NCBI RefSeq assembly: GCF_963576615.1
Contig: NC_088711.1
Coordinates: 19,562,182-19,626,181 of the forward strand
DNA length: 64,000 nucleotides
Source: Watersipora subatra
Taxonomy: Eukaryota > Bryozoa > Gymnolaemata > Cheilostomatida > Watersiporidae
Reading direction: 5' to 3'
Each line of letters opens with the position of its first letter. Within the stretch, counting starts at the first letter, position 1. The notes under the pieces are model-generated. The model did not search any database. It was not told the DNA's origin and saw only the letters and a program-made list of their open reading frames with translations. A program made the position numbers and the translations under genes. Positions 23,501-35,869 of the stretch are shown here, piece by piece.

Positions 23501-26500
23501 ATTCTGTTCATCATTCATCAAAATCCAATAAATCAAACAAGTCTCAGCATTTTTTGTTTGTTCAAGCACAAACAAACAAAAGATGAGTGTAAACAACACT
23601 CATATAATTTGAAAGAAGCAATACAAAATTTGAAGCGTGTATTGCAAGAAAGATTAGAAGACTAAATATGATTAGGTCAACACGTAGACTGACATCCCCA
23701 TAAGGTTATGAAGATTTAACTATATTCGGTGTTACCTAATTTGAATTCGTTTATAAATACAAGTGTTCAGACATACTTACTGCCATAAATATCCCGTTTC
23801 ATAGTCGTTGGAAATCTGGTCTTTACATTTCCACTTCTTGTCTTATTTGGTTCACCTCCTCCCCCATACGGACTTTTTGTGTCCAGTCCAACTCCGATGT
23901 TCTGATCCTTCAAAACTTCCTAAAAGGTAAAAAGATGCCACTAAACATCTATTCCCTCGATAGATACTCATTGCTTTAAAAACAACCCTGGATATAAATC
24001 TAGAGTCTAGGATGTAGTTCAGATGCTTGCAGTCTGAACACCATTATGAATTTGCAATGATTAGCTGAAGAATTGTTGGAGGCGGTCATTGCAGACACCC
24101 AAGGGAATCAAATACAATATGAAGGGAAACGAGATGAATGTGTTCAATGAAATTCTATAGAAATATTATTCTGCAATACTGCCAACACTAGCTTATGCCG
24201 TTAAACACTATCCAAGTGCATATTCGCTCACATCTGTTCAATATTTACTGCACAGAAGTTAATTGAATAAATCCTCAAAGGTCATGGTCATTTAGAGTAT
24301 GTATGGATCCTGTAAACTAAACTATACTATAGTTAACAGTATCCATACATACCATAAATATTAATAGTATAGTTAATAGGTCTATGATTTCCAGTTACAA
24401 CCATGATACTTCTAACAGCCACAAGCTGGCAGCATGTTTCATGACACGCATGACTCACATCATGTGGATTTGGAGTTGTGCGCCAGTTGGAGTTGCGATA
24501 CCATGTGAATTAAGTGTTTCAATGGACATTTGCATGATGCGGATTGACTCCAGCGCCTTGTTGAATAAAGGTAAGGAATTGTACACTATAAGCCAATAAC
24601 TAGCGACGCATGTGTTAACGACGCAAACACATAAAACTTGATCGAGAAAGTATGTATTAAAAATGTTTAAAATTGAATAGCTGACACGAAGATGATTTCA
24701 GAAGATTTTGAACAGAAAAGGAAAAAGGATAACTGAATGGTCGTGAGTATAGATGGTTAATTCTTTAAGGCTGACAGTTTGGTAAGATAATAAGATAAGA
24801 TACATACAGTTAAATACTTTTGCAGACTATTTTAATTAGGTAAACCGTTACTATTGACTCACTGTAGCCTTCTTTACCACTGTGTCATCTAGAGGTGGAA
24901 CTATTCCTCGCTCCTTAATACCAGCGAACCTCTCTACATAACCATCATTTCCTCTGCGAGGGTTGCCTTGTCCTTGTCCCCAAGGATCAAAATACTCGAA
25001 AGGCTGTAAATAAGAGCATCATCAATGATATATTCACATATTCAGACAGCGTTTAAAGGGAGTTGACAGATTCCAATCAGACGAGAAGTGCGATAAGATA
25101 TACACCTCAATTGCTTAGCGAAGTACATGTACGGTATGTGTGCAATTACACAGCCGTTAATAGCAATTTATTTTTAGCATCTAACAAGCTTGTTTTACAA
25201 ATGAAGCATTAAAGAACGCAAACTGATATTTCGATGCAACAGAAATTCCCTAATCACAGAGAACTCACCAAGTGCTTGGCTCTGTCAGCTCGTACCTATA
25301 ATAGTTGAGTGAAACTAGGATCTTTTAAGGTGATCTATTTTTGTCTGCTACAGATGTACTCGAAACTCATAAAAATTAAATTGAACTCTTTCTGACCCCA
25401 GTAGGTGATGTGATCTCAAAGCAATAAGTAACAGCAAGGAATTAGGTTGAACTCTTATCCGGCAGCTCTAATTTAAACTCTAATCAAACAGCTCTTGAAA
25501 ATAACACTTAGCTGTTTATATCTGTTTCCATCTCATGTATGACCAGTATGTAAATCTATATTGTAAAATAAGTGCTTGTCTGTTGTAGTATGTCCTGTTA
25601 ATAGCGATTGGTCAAAATACACACACTTGCATGTTTCTGCAATTCAGGCTGCCGTGAGATCATGATGTGTAATGATTACACACACAATTATTACAAAGGG
25701 TGGCAAAGTGGCTGCATGATTTAATGATTTAGGGGTGACGAGCTTGGCTTCACATCCGCTCATCCGAATGTGCGGGTTCGATTCCTGTGAGGTGCTATCT
25801 TTTTCCTAACGCTCTTAGCTGACTTTAGACAGACACGGCTCTTATTATAGTAAAGATTAAAATATTACGTTAAGTTACTAGCTTAAGTTACTAGCCTAAA
25901 TTACTCAAATTCATTGGATAAAGAAACTTAGCCAATGACAACTACATTAGAGTTTCTCATCTCTATAATTAATGACAACTATATTACTTGCCACTGTTTA
26001 TGAGCTATTTTAAATCTTGAGCGAGTGTGTAGCATAAGAAGTAAGAAATGTTTTCCAACAATCTGTTTTAGCTATGCCTCGAGCTTTTGAATTTAAATTA
26101 TGCAAAGGCCAAACACACCCAGAAATAAACAAGTACCTTCATTTAAAAGTTAGAATTGTAAATGTTGTGTATGTTGATTAAAAATAAAATTTCCATGCAA
26201 AAATTTTTTTATTACTCATACAATGCTGGGTATTCACCTAGTTATGTATAAAACTCATATTGTAATATTAAATGCACAAAAACAGAAAAACATACTTGAA
26301 GCTAATATCAACAACAAGGATACGAGTATTTTTGCATCTACTTTTATCAGGCGCTACAAAGAAACTTTGTATAGCAGTTAAACTTTGTATAGCAGTATCA
26401 TTCTAGTGCACTTATTAAACAATGGAGCTGTACACTCAAACCTCTGAATATAAAATTAATTCTTTCATATATTTGCTGTGTATGTAAAAACATTCGTGCA

Positions 26501-29500
26501 TTAAAACAAATAATCTCATAAGACTACCTATATTTTATTAAATTTGCTTCAAAGCCTAAAACCTAATGATAAGTATTTCAGGTATAAACCCAGATGTATT
26601 ATGTTAAACAACGAAAAAGATGCAAAAGACTAAATTATATGTAAAAAAAACTAAAGCGATCAAGATAAACATTATTAATAATCAAGATTTTAATTGTTGC
26701 TTCACCACAGAGACCCAAAAACTGAAGTGTAGACTCGTCCAATCATAAGTAGAAGTGGCAGTAAATATGTGTGCCGTAACTTGCTCTCGCCTAAATATAG
26801 TGAATTCTTAAATTAATTTAGTGTATATATTTTTATGTATTACTTTTGATAAAAACTAGAAAGTTGGAGAAACTTCTACAGTTGTATGTTAGAATGGAAG
26901 TTCCTTCAGGTACAAAGTCAAATATTTGTTCAATTTTATAAAGTGATCGTAAGTAAAGGTAAGTAAGTAAGTAAGTAAAGGTTTGACTGTATGTGTGTCT
27001 TGCCTACAAACCAGAGTGTTGGAAAGTTTTCGGATTTACTAAAATCCTAAAACTTTGTAAAATTTTAAACCAACGAAATCAATGATAAATATACAATTTG
27101 TAATCACAGCAGGATACATGTTACAGCTTTATAGACAGCAGGTAACTCCTTAACTAAAAACATAGGCATAACAGCTTTTGATGAACTGAAAAAGAGATGT
27201 CTTTGGCTCTAGAAGCCGCCTTGAATTTATCTATTGAGTAGGAAGGAAGCATTAAAATATTGCTAAGAACAGTGTATTAATTTTTGATGAGCGGAGATGA
27301 GTGAAAATTTTTTAATATCGATATTTATCAATATAGACACTACACTTACCATCCTAAGTTCCTGTCGGTAGTTGTTTATCTTAGCCTGTGTCTCCTCCAA
27401 AGATTTCTCAGATTGTGTGCCTACAGCAGGAGTGAAAGGCTAGCCAGAAACTTGATGAATTATGCACAGAGCACAGGCTGCCTACACCACAAGGCTCCCC
27501 GAGTCAATTGATGTTACACACAGCATGCAGGCCACTAGCGTGCGATTATGGATTTCCTTTTCATGAGACAAAATGACCTAGTTTCTATTCACACTTGGTG
27601 ACCACTTAGCAACAAGTAAACAACCAAACCATTAGGGACATTTCAGATAATACATGCCATGGCTAAGTTTACTTAGCTAGTGCGATAGGGGATGGGTGTA
27701 GAAACACCCTTACTCATGAAGTTTTATCTCAGGCTATTTGCTCCCCTTGTCAAATCTATCAGGCATTTCACAGATCACAGAATTAATTGTTGACAGCATG
27801 AGGAATCAATAACTCCACAAACCAATGTTGATAACAACAATAGCTTACACTGCTGTCATTGATCGCTTACGTATTTGAAACCAATAATTATCCTGTATTA
27901 CAACAAGTCAGGGATACTTTAAACAACTTTGTCAAAGTACTAAATATTATTATAATATTATTAGTGTTCGATTGTAATAAATCTCTTGCTATACAAGGGA
28001 GAAAGAGACTGCACTGTTGAAAGAGCTAATGTAGCTTTACATTGAACTCTATGATGACTTCAACGAGTGTCGCGACCTCTCTTAACAAAAGAACAGCGGA
28101 TGTTTGCTTCAGACTAACAATTTATCCTACTGGTCAATAACCAAATTAGCTTGTGGCGGCATACTACCATAGAACAAACCCTGAACTTCGTGAAAATAGT
28201 CTTCCAGTCAGTCAGCATTTTAATATATTCATAAGATGATGAAATTCTACATCTGCTATGAGAATAGTTTACAGGTCAGCTAGACCTTACAAATAGCCTT
28301 GTAAAAGCAATTTTTGAGCAAAGACAATGTTAGAATATTTTCCGAAATGTTAAAACTTTACATAAATATTTTAAGCATCCAGTAAAGTTTTCTTACAAAA
28401 TGAGTATATGCTGCTATATAACATTTTAATATCCCATTTCAGCCATAATAAATTTACTAGCAATAAACAGCTTTAGAAATAGAAAACTTCAGACGATCAT
28501 AAAAATGTTAGTAGATGGCAGAGGCACCGGGCTAACAAAAATTGTTGGCACACAATGATAACACATAATTAACGTTAAACAAAAAATGTGTTAATAAAAC
28601 GCATAAAAAGTTAAACAAAAAAAGGTAATCACGACAAACATTACTAAACTTGCTATTTTTTTAGTATTTTACTCAACCATAAATAAACTCTGAATTTTCT
28701 TTAATTGATCGAGATTATGAAAACACCAGAAAACACAGTTTCTAGTTTTTATTAAAACAGCTATCAACATGTCAGCAGGCTCAGTAAGTAATAAGCTGAA
28801 GGTGTGTTTAGCTAAATGAAGCTACCAACAATAGCAGATGAAATAGAGCAATAAATTACGTCAGCCTGTCCCATGAGCAAAATGATTGTCATGCAAGAGC
28901 CCCGCGGCGGACAGGTATCTAGCCAGCAGGCTAGTAGAACCTGACAAAAATTTTTAAAACTTAAGATTTCGAAAAAACAAATTAAATACAGAATCAATTG
29001 GGCATATTAACAACCATATTCAAATAACTTTCAACTTTGCAGCTAGTTAAATTTAATCTCCAATCCCAAAGTATCATGCACAGATATGTGATATATCTGG
29101 TAAGAACATCTGAAATAAATGTGATGTATATTTTTCATGTCTAAACCAAATTTAGCTAATACTATTCACCCATATTATCATGATATCCTAACTAAGTGTG
29201 TGTTACCTAAAAATCTTAACAACCCATAAAATAAACATTATTTACGGTATATTCAGTAAATATTAGATTACTATTTTTTAAAGCAGTGTAAAACACATCT
29301 CCTTTATTCTCTCAACACTGACAAGTATGGTCAGTGGCTAGGAGTGCTGAATGTTAACATGAGAGTTCCTCAGAATACATTAGCAACTCACCGAGTCTCG
29401 GCTGCGTGTTTAGCCCAAGGTCATCAATAAGTCCCCCTAGTCCCACATCATTCTACAGGAAGAAGTTTGAAAGTATATAATGGCTGTTGGTATGTTGCAC

Positions 29501-32500
29501 ATACAGTGCTAATTATGTGATAAGAGTCATGCAGCTAACATCTGAATTTACAGTTGCTACTAGTAATTTGTACTCATGTGCTTCCAGTTTGTGTGCAGCA
29601 GATGTATATGTATATATAACTGTATATATGTATAAGTGCTATATGTAACCAAAGAGAAACCGATCCTGTTCAAAAGATATTTATATCTATAGGTAAGCCT
29701 TGTAAAAACTTGTACTAAAATATGTGAATTATATATTACAGATAACAAGACAGAGAGCTTTACCATTCAGACGCTCAAAGTCTATACTACGCATTGTAAA
29801 ATCATTTGGAAATAAATTATAAACTTTATTAATTTGCTATCGCTTTAAATCATGGCACAGTAGTCTTCCTTTAACTAAAACAAATAACTTGCAAAGTGGG
29901 ATTTTAGACTCAAACATAATGAATAAATTCTACTTTTTGGCTGCTATAGATTTTGAAGCACAAACACACAATTGCTATAGTGGGCACTATAAAAATTGAT
30001 CATAAAAGGCTGATAATGTCGATCACCGATCATTCTTCATATAGCCAACACCGCTTTGTATTTCTTCATGGTTTGCTCAAACAAGAGACGCTCTACCTTT
30101 CAATTATAATTAACTCATGCTGTCCATGATCCTCTCATTGGCTCAAAAGTTTATGCTAACCGCAAAATCTGTTGGCATATATCAATAACATAGACACAGT
30201 GACACCGTATAAGCTCATATAGCAGTCGAGTAATCCCACCAGCCATTTATTTAAGAGTCATAAACCAAATAGCAACACTGAAAATAGACCGCCAAGTCAG
30301 CTCGTAAGCAAATAATAATGATGCAACCGGCACACTTATTTGATCTAAACAAGATCTATGAAAGCAATGCTTAATCAATCCTTCACAGATCTGTCTCAGA
30401 CACTCAAGGTATTAACAAAAAGTTTTCTAATTATAACTTGTACACCACTATTACGCAAACATAATCAATCAACAAGTGACCTTTGGTGATCTGACCTTGA
30501 ACATTCCCAAAGAGAGCGGATATTTGGCACAATTGTCTTATTGTTTACTTTGGTATACCAAATTAGGAAATTCTCTAATTAAAAGATGTCAGCAAGCTGA
30601 CATCTAAGTAACAGTCAGATGACTATCTATATCAGAAGATAGAATAAATAATAAAGAAATAAATAAACGTAAAACACAACTGAAGTAACAGAAACAGTTG
30701 AGAATTAGACATCTACCTAAAACACCTCACTGGCTTATAGGTTACTAATAAACGTGTATTGATGCATTTATCGCTCTCATAAAAATTGTGCTTGATTACA
30801 CTGAATGGCAAAACAAATATAGCTTTTCGTTTTTACATGATAAACATTATATATCATCAGTAAGCAGAGATTGTTATTGACTTATTCAGCATGTGTTTAA
30901 AGAGTTCACCTACAAAACAATTTTCAATGTGACAGATGGGTAAGGTATTCGACTTAGAACCACTCTGATTGGACAACAAGTTCCTCCGTGTAGAAACATG
31001 GATTCTCAATGCAGCTCTCTTAGGCAGCCATCACCACATATTATCTAAACATGCCGAGTGAGTAATAAAAGCTATTTTCAAGTCTTCTTGTATATCAGCG
31101 ACCACAATGACAACCTCTAGTCACTAGTGTGACTCACATTTGTAAAAACGCAAGTGCTGCTACAAATAATATATAACTACTGTGACAACGAAAACACTGG
31201 AATGAGTATGAATGTATAAATAGTGACAGTGAGTAACTCTATACATAGAATTATGTTCATATACAAATATGTTTACCTTGAATCCATCATATTCCGTAAA
31301 CTTTTTCCTTTTGTGTTCGACACTGGAGAAAGGGGCTCCTGCACCAGGCTTTCCCCACGGATCATATGTGTAAGATGCTTTGGTCATCTCCTACCGATCC
31401 ATAAAGTCAACGATATAGAGAGATTTAAGCCAAATGCGGCACGCACAACATATATGCACAGCAAATTAATAGATAGGCTATAAGCGAAAAATGAAATGGC
31501 TGTCTACCTGATGTTAAAAGGAATAATATCTTATTCCCATGGTATGTGAGTATTGTAGAGTACAAGTAAATAATTCATCCAGTGCAACTTGATAATCCTA
31601 ACGACAGGCACCAACAACAGAAGTGGTTGAAACTTAACTGACTTGAAAGAACATATTAACTGAACCAAATGTCACAGCTAGTTTTGAATATTTTAAGTTT
31701 GAACCCGAAAATTGCTAAAAATGAAACTTGGTTCACAGAAAAGACAAGTACTGCATAACATGGAACTTGCAGTGAAGGACCATCACACCATGCATAATAC
31801 CTCTAGTTTTGTGATTGTCAGAAAAGACATGATAGCAGACTCAGAGTGCTCCAAATAGCAAAGCCTCATATTAGTATTAGCCGCTACGACAACTGACAGA
31901 ATAGCACAGATGTGTAGCCTACAATGATGTGAGCTCTTGTTTTATTCAGATTGGTGATACAACCACATCCGGAGGTTTGAGCAAATATTTTATGAAGATC
32001 AATAAACCAAAATCAATGTGAACAAGTTGGAATTAAATAAGGCCTTTGTATGAGTTCTGGTATTAAAAGACTAAATAGTTCAATTAGTACACACCAATGA
32101 CCTCACAAAATTGCCGACGAAAGTATATACACCCCAATGATCGCATATGTTTGGTTATAAAAGTATATACACTCCAGTGACTGTATATTTTTGGTGATAA
32201 AAGTAGATACACACCAATGACCGCATGTTTGGTGATAAAAGTATATGCAGTTTTATACACCCCAATGGCCGCATATGTTTAGTGACAAAAGTATATACAC
32301 CCCAATTGACCGCATATGTTTGGTGACAAAAGTATATACACCCCAAAGACCGCATATGTTTGGTTATAAAAGTAGATACACACCAATGACCCCCAAATTT
32401 GACCGAGAAAATTACACAAACATCCATGATCCCACAAGCTCACTAAGGAAAGTATACACACATCCATTACCCCAAAATTTTACCAATGAAAATATATACA

Positions 32501-35014
32501 CACTAATGACCGCCATAAGTTTACCAAGAAAAATAGATAAACACTCACAACCCTAAAAATTTTCCGACAAAAGTAGATACACACCCATGACGTTATAAGT
32601 TTAGTAATGCTAGTAGATACACACCAATGACTTTATAAGTTCAGTAATGATAGTAGATACACACCCATGACCTCATAAGTTTAGTAATGAATGTAGATAC
32701 ACACCCAAGACATCATGGTGTTAGCTATGATAGAACAACCTTGAACTACAAACAGTGATATCTGTTTGTTTTTACCAACTAAACTAGCAACATGCTCTAT
32801 AGTTCAAGATTAACCAAACGTTCTGTTATGTTATCGTAATCATTTCAGTTTAATCAGGCAGACTATTGCACCTTTCGTATAGAGACTAAAATGTATAATC
32901 TACCTAAAGCATTGTACATTGCAATTTATTTGTTTATGTTCATAAAACTACAATGAAATATATTTTGGTGCCAACTAATACTGTTTGCGGACCAAGTCAA
33001 GCGTCTGGAATGTAACCGCTTTTCTCACTCTGCACTGAAGATGAAAAATGTGATAATTACCAAATATTTAGCTTGCTCTTTGTTTAGCGAGTTTCGCAGG
33101 CGTTCCTCCTTGAATCCAGCAATGTCGCTCTCAGCCTCTCGTCGCTTGATTTCCAGTGCACCAAGTTCGGTGGAACTACGAATAGAACAATGAATTTTGA
33201 TGTAAGTAAATGACTATACTCTCTTAATTGATGAGAAGTAAAAAGAGAAAAGAGAGGCTTGTGAAAATTAAAAGAAACTTTTAGACAACTAGTAAGCAAC
33301 TTGAATAGATTTCTAATAGATATAATGCTGTCCTGTATTGCTATTATTAGTACGGCTATACAATTAAATTTGTAGCCTAAAATATTTATAGCAGTTAAAC
33401 CCAAGAACTATTTCTCTTGTTTAAAATGAATTTGGGTGAAGTACACACTTCTAATGAATTCTGATTAACAGTGTAACCAACCCCGGTGCCAACTATTTTT
33501 AAGCATAAACTGAACAGTAGTTCTGATCGAATCTATATACATGTACATGTATGTCTGTATCAACATGCATGCCCATTCAGAGTAAGAAATTTGAAGGCCC
33601 ATCCATAGTACCTGGCACAACCTATTGAGAGAACATAATATTCAGCAAGTTTGTCCTTTGTATTTGACATTCATTACAATGCCAGCATCAATATGAAAGT
33701 TACTGCCATCGCATGTATTTGCAGGTCTATTGTCAAACTTTTCACCAGCTCACTCATAAATCCTTGAAAACACTTGACAACCAGCTTATGAAGGCTTTAC
33801 TATTGCAATGACTGATTGTAGTTAAATAACAGAAATACATTGACTTATCATGTACCTCACCATGAGCTAATGCACAGCTCCGTTACTATTTAAGACAATG
33901 GCAACTACATAAAACATGTGGTGACTTCCTATCATAGGCAAGCCATAGAGAAATAAAATCTAGTTTCAGTTTTAAATAAAAGATGAGTAAATTTGACATA
34001 CTCGACACTGCTAGTAGATCTCATCTTGAGAAGAGGTCAAACAGGATACAAGTCTCTCCGCATGCTAGCTGCTGCCAAGGCTAAGAAACTTATCTGATGC
34101 GTTCATGAAATTCACAAAAGGCTTATTGCAAAGTGACATCAAGACAATTCCTACAACAAAGGAAATCTATTGATTATAGATATCGCTACTTGATCTAGTC
34201 AGATAATAAATAGCCTGTTACGTATAAATAAAAACATAATGGTCAAGCCATTATTTACCTCAATTGGGTAGCTAATAGTAACAGATGAAATGTTTACAGG
34301 TGAACTACCTGTTTAATGAATACCCGCACTTGTGAGCATCCGATACGCGAGCAACAACTACCTACCATCAATAATGCCCAGATGTTAATGGTCCATGCAG
34401 TGGCTCTTGAGAATATCCTGCGCTGTAGTAAACTTGTGCAGGAATTCATAAGCTGGCTAATTTATAATGAAGGTCGACAGTGTTATTTTACTACTTTTGT
34501 GAAAAAACTCATCACAAGTGATAGCGGCATTTTAATGGCACTAATCACACAGTAAAACTATGTGAAAGTATAATAGCTATCATTAGCCAGGGTTCTGCAC
34601 AATAGGAAAGGGACCCCTACATCAACCTAAATCTAGTACTAATACTCCTGCATACCCCAAATAGTTAGGTATTCAAATCAATGGGAGCAAAAATGGATAA
34701 ACGATCAAGGTTCTTTAGTAAATCATGGCAGCTCACATTTTAGCAACTGCTTTGCTGTACCCTGCACTTAACAACTGCTTTACTGTACCCTGCGCTTAGC
34801 AACTGCTTTGCTGTACCCTGCGCTTAGCAACTGCTTTGCCGTACCCTGCGCTTAGCAACTCCTTTGCTGTACCCTGCGCTTAGCAACTCCTTTGCTGTAC
34901 CCTGCACTAATAAAAATAGTTCTAGAATAATCTTTACAAACAAAGATTATAAGCATTTGTAATAAAAACTCACCATCGCATTGAGAGTGGATCATAATTG
35001 AAGGCAAATGGCTG
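17512..35014 (-). CDS. CSPP1-like protein with repeated PWGxPGxGAP motifs, at least 15 exons
   Basis: Minus-strand exons, 5' to 3': 34974-35014, 33061-33175, 31277-31390, 29392-29452, 27350-27420, 24863-25003, 23781-23919, 22882-23106, 22015-22076, 21270-21386, 20610-20642 (33-nt microexon), 19878-20000, 19304-19426, 17900-17989, 17512-17550. All junctions are GT-AG and in phase, giving about 497 aa. Glycine/proline modules recur: YDPWGKPGAGAP, FDPWGQGQGNP, SPYGGGGEP, FPFGRPGGGAPLR and MWGRPGGGAPM. Charged, probably coiled-coil stretches separate them (LEIKRREAESDIAGFKEERL; HEQRRNRELELMD; ERHRQRQRDKELELKQENK). Vertebrate CSPP1, a centrosome, spindle-pole and ciliary-axoneme protein, has one such block (YNPWGKGGGGAPLR) after a similar helix, so a microtubule/centriole role is inferred. 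The true start is unresolved: the exon at 34974 may begin after an acceptor-like cag and has only one in-frame ATG near its end, while 34002-34024 offers an alternative ATG exon in the same phase. The gene is convergent with the SDR gene; coding ends are 290 bp apart. Confidence 0.8.
18165..18540. repeat. AT-rich dispersed repeat, copy 1
   Basis: Aligns in the same orientation with 28895-29290: 'ctggctagctagcttatga' against 'ctagccagcaggctagtag', then 'cctgacaaaatc', 'tgtctaaaccaaaattagc', 'tgtgttatctaaaaat' and 'aaataaacac'. Both copies lie in or next to introns of the CSPP1-like gene. No terminal repeats are recognised, so the family is unknown. Confidence 0.65.
18890..19033. repeat. AT-rich palindromic block
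   Basis: A run of TA-rich sequence contains a near-perfect inverted repeat: 'atgctttatgatatattaac' at about 18967 and its complement 'gttaatatattataaagcat' at about 19014, with one mismatch and a short AT loop. It could extrude as a cruciform. It is intronic in the CSPP1-like gene. Confidence 0.8.
21608..22003. repeat. 49-bp tandem repeat, about 8 copies
   Basis: The unit is about 49 bp, beginning gtcatgtatacaattggc and containing agtagcaggtgccca. There are two subtypes: 'agggactc' in early units and 'aatgactc' in later ones. The array ends about 10 bases from the 5' splice site of the minus-strand exon at 22015-22076, so it occupies the very start of that intron. Confidence 0.95.
24297..24352. 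repeat. Inverted repeat (hairpin) in an intron
   Basis: 'gtatgtatggatcctgt' and, about 23 bases on, 'acagtatccatacatac' form 17-bp arms with one mismatch around an AT-rich loop. It may be a foldback remnant. It is intronic in the CSPP1-like gene. Confidence 0.7.
25698..25865 (+). repeat. tRNA-derived SINE
   Basis: It has a tRNA-like head with an exact B box 'ggttcgattcc' and A-box-like 'tggcaaagtggct'. The body 'ctttttcctaacgctcttag', 'gactttagacagacacgg', 'cttattatagtaaagatta' matches the body of the SINE at 9921-10160. This is a monomeric copy. It lies in the large intron of the CSPP1-like gene between the exons at 24863 and 27350. Confidence 0.75.
28895..29290. repeat. AT-rich dispersed repeat, copy 2
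   Basis: Partner of 18165-18540 (shared 'tgtctaaaccaaatttagc', 'tgtgttacctaaaaat', 'aaaataaacat'). It ends about 100 bp from the exon at 29392-29452 of the CSPP1-like gene. Confidence 0.65.
32095..32720. repeat. Roughly 40-bp minisatellite, about 15 diverged copies
   Basis: The unit is about 40 bp, of the form aaagtatatacaccccaatg followed by a variable core such as 'accgcatatgtttggtgac'. Copies near 32250-32400 are most alike; those from 32400 on are diverged. It lies in the intron between the exons at 31277 and 33061 of the CSPP1-like gene. Short open frames on both strands here come from the repeat. Confidence 0.9.
34002..34024 (-). other. Candidate alternative first coding exon of the CSPP1-like gene
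   Basis: On the minus strand an ATG with A at -3 opens a seven-codon stretch (MRSTSSV) ending in a gtatgt donor in phase 2, the phase needed by the exon at 33061-33175. Joining it after the exon at 34974-35014 would create a stop, so the two would be mutually exclusive. The preceding 'cctcttctcaag' also resembles a splice acceptor, leaving the exon's nature open. Confidence 0.35.
34738..34908. repeat. 28-bp tandem repeat, about 6 copies
   Basis: Unit gctttgctgtaccctgcgct plus tagcaact, 28 bp, with single-base variants ('cctttgctg', 'gccgtaccc', 'gcacttaac'). It ends about 65 bp from the exon at 34974-35014. Confidence 0.95.
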
Positions 35015-35869
35015 CTGATGTTTTAGAGCAAGCAATCAAGTGAGCTAACCAAATTAAAAAGTGAAAAAGAAACTGCAAATAACTGCATAGTGCAGTGCAA
35101 TTTGCAATGGAAAAATAAAGCTACGGTGTGGTTGTGTATTCAGATGCAAAAGAACTTACATTCTGCACCGCTACTATCAATGATGATAATTAAAAATTAC
35201 ATTTGGGAGAACATGCTATATATTAATATACAATACCGCTACAAATATGTTGATAGCAGTGTGATTGATGCATAAAGAAAAAAGAAAAACATAAGTCATG
35301 TTGGAATGATTGAAACAAAAACAGAACAGTTTAGCCCAACCTATGGTAGCCCGCTGCAGAAGCTATATTGCTGGAGGATTGCACAAGCCATAGTTTTAGG
35401 TTTTAAAGATATAACCAAGTAAGAGCACAAAATACCTACGCACAACATCTAGGGAATATATGAAGAATTAGATAAAAAGTCAATCAGACAAAATAAGCTG
35501 CACTAATACAATGAAAAACTCAGGACAGACTAAAATATTCTAGTAAAAATTGGCAATATGAAAGAAGGACTTTGAGAAAAGTTCTACAGGAACTTATATG
35601 AACAGGCAGCAACATATGATACGCAACAACAAATACATAGGTCAGATAACTACTAATCCATAGATAGCGACACAGCTATGCGCTATATAAATGTTAAGTA
35701 ATATAATAATTCTACTTGAATATATGACTAGCAAAGTTATAGAGAGCGAACATCAGATGCTAAACCCATGAGTATTGCATTATACTCTTTGTGGAAATAC
35801 AAATTCAGAACAGGATGACTGTCTAAAAGGGAGCCAGCTGAAAGTTGATTATGCGGTCAGGGCTGGCTA
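35015..35869. other. Spacer between CSPP1-like and RNF11-like genes
   Basis: No convincing exon is seen. It should hold the 3' UTR of the RNF11-like gene and possibly the first exon(s) and promoter of the CSPP1-like gene, both on the minus strand. I looked for an ATG exon ending in phase 0 that would feed the exon at 34974 and found none I trust. Confidence 0.35.

Noticed and set aside
25698-25800. Functional tRNA gene
   Set aside because: The B box is exact, but the sequence continues into a SINE body shared with 9921-10160 and the acceptor stem is not evident.
32155-32556. Frames of about 100 codons on both strands
   Set aside because: Both come from the 40-bp minisatellite, whose unit happens to lack stops in several frames.
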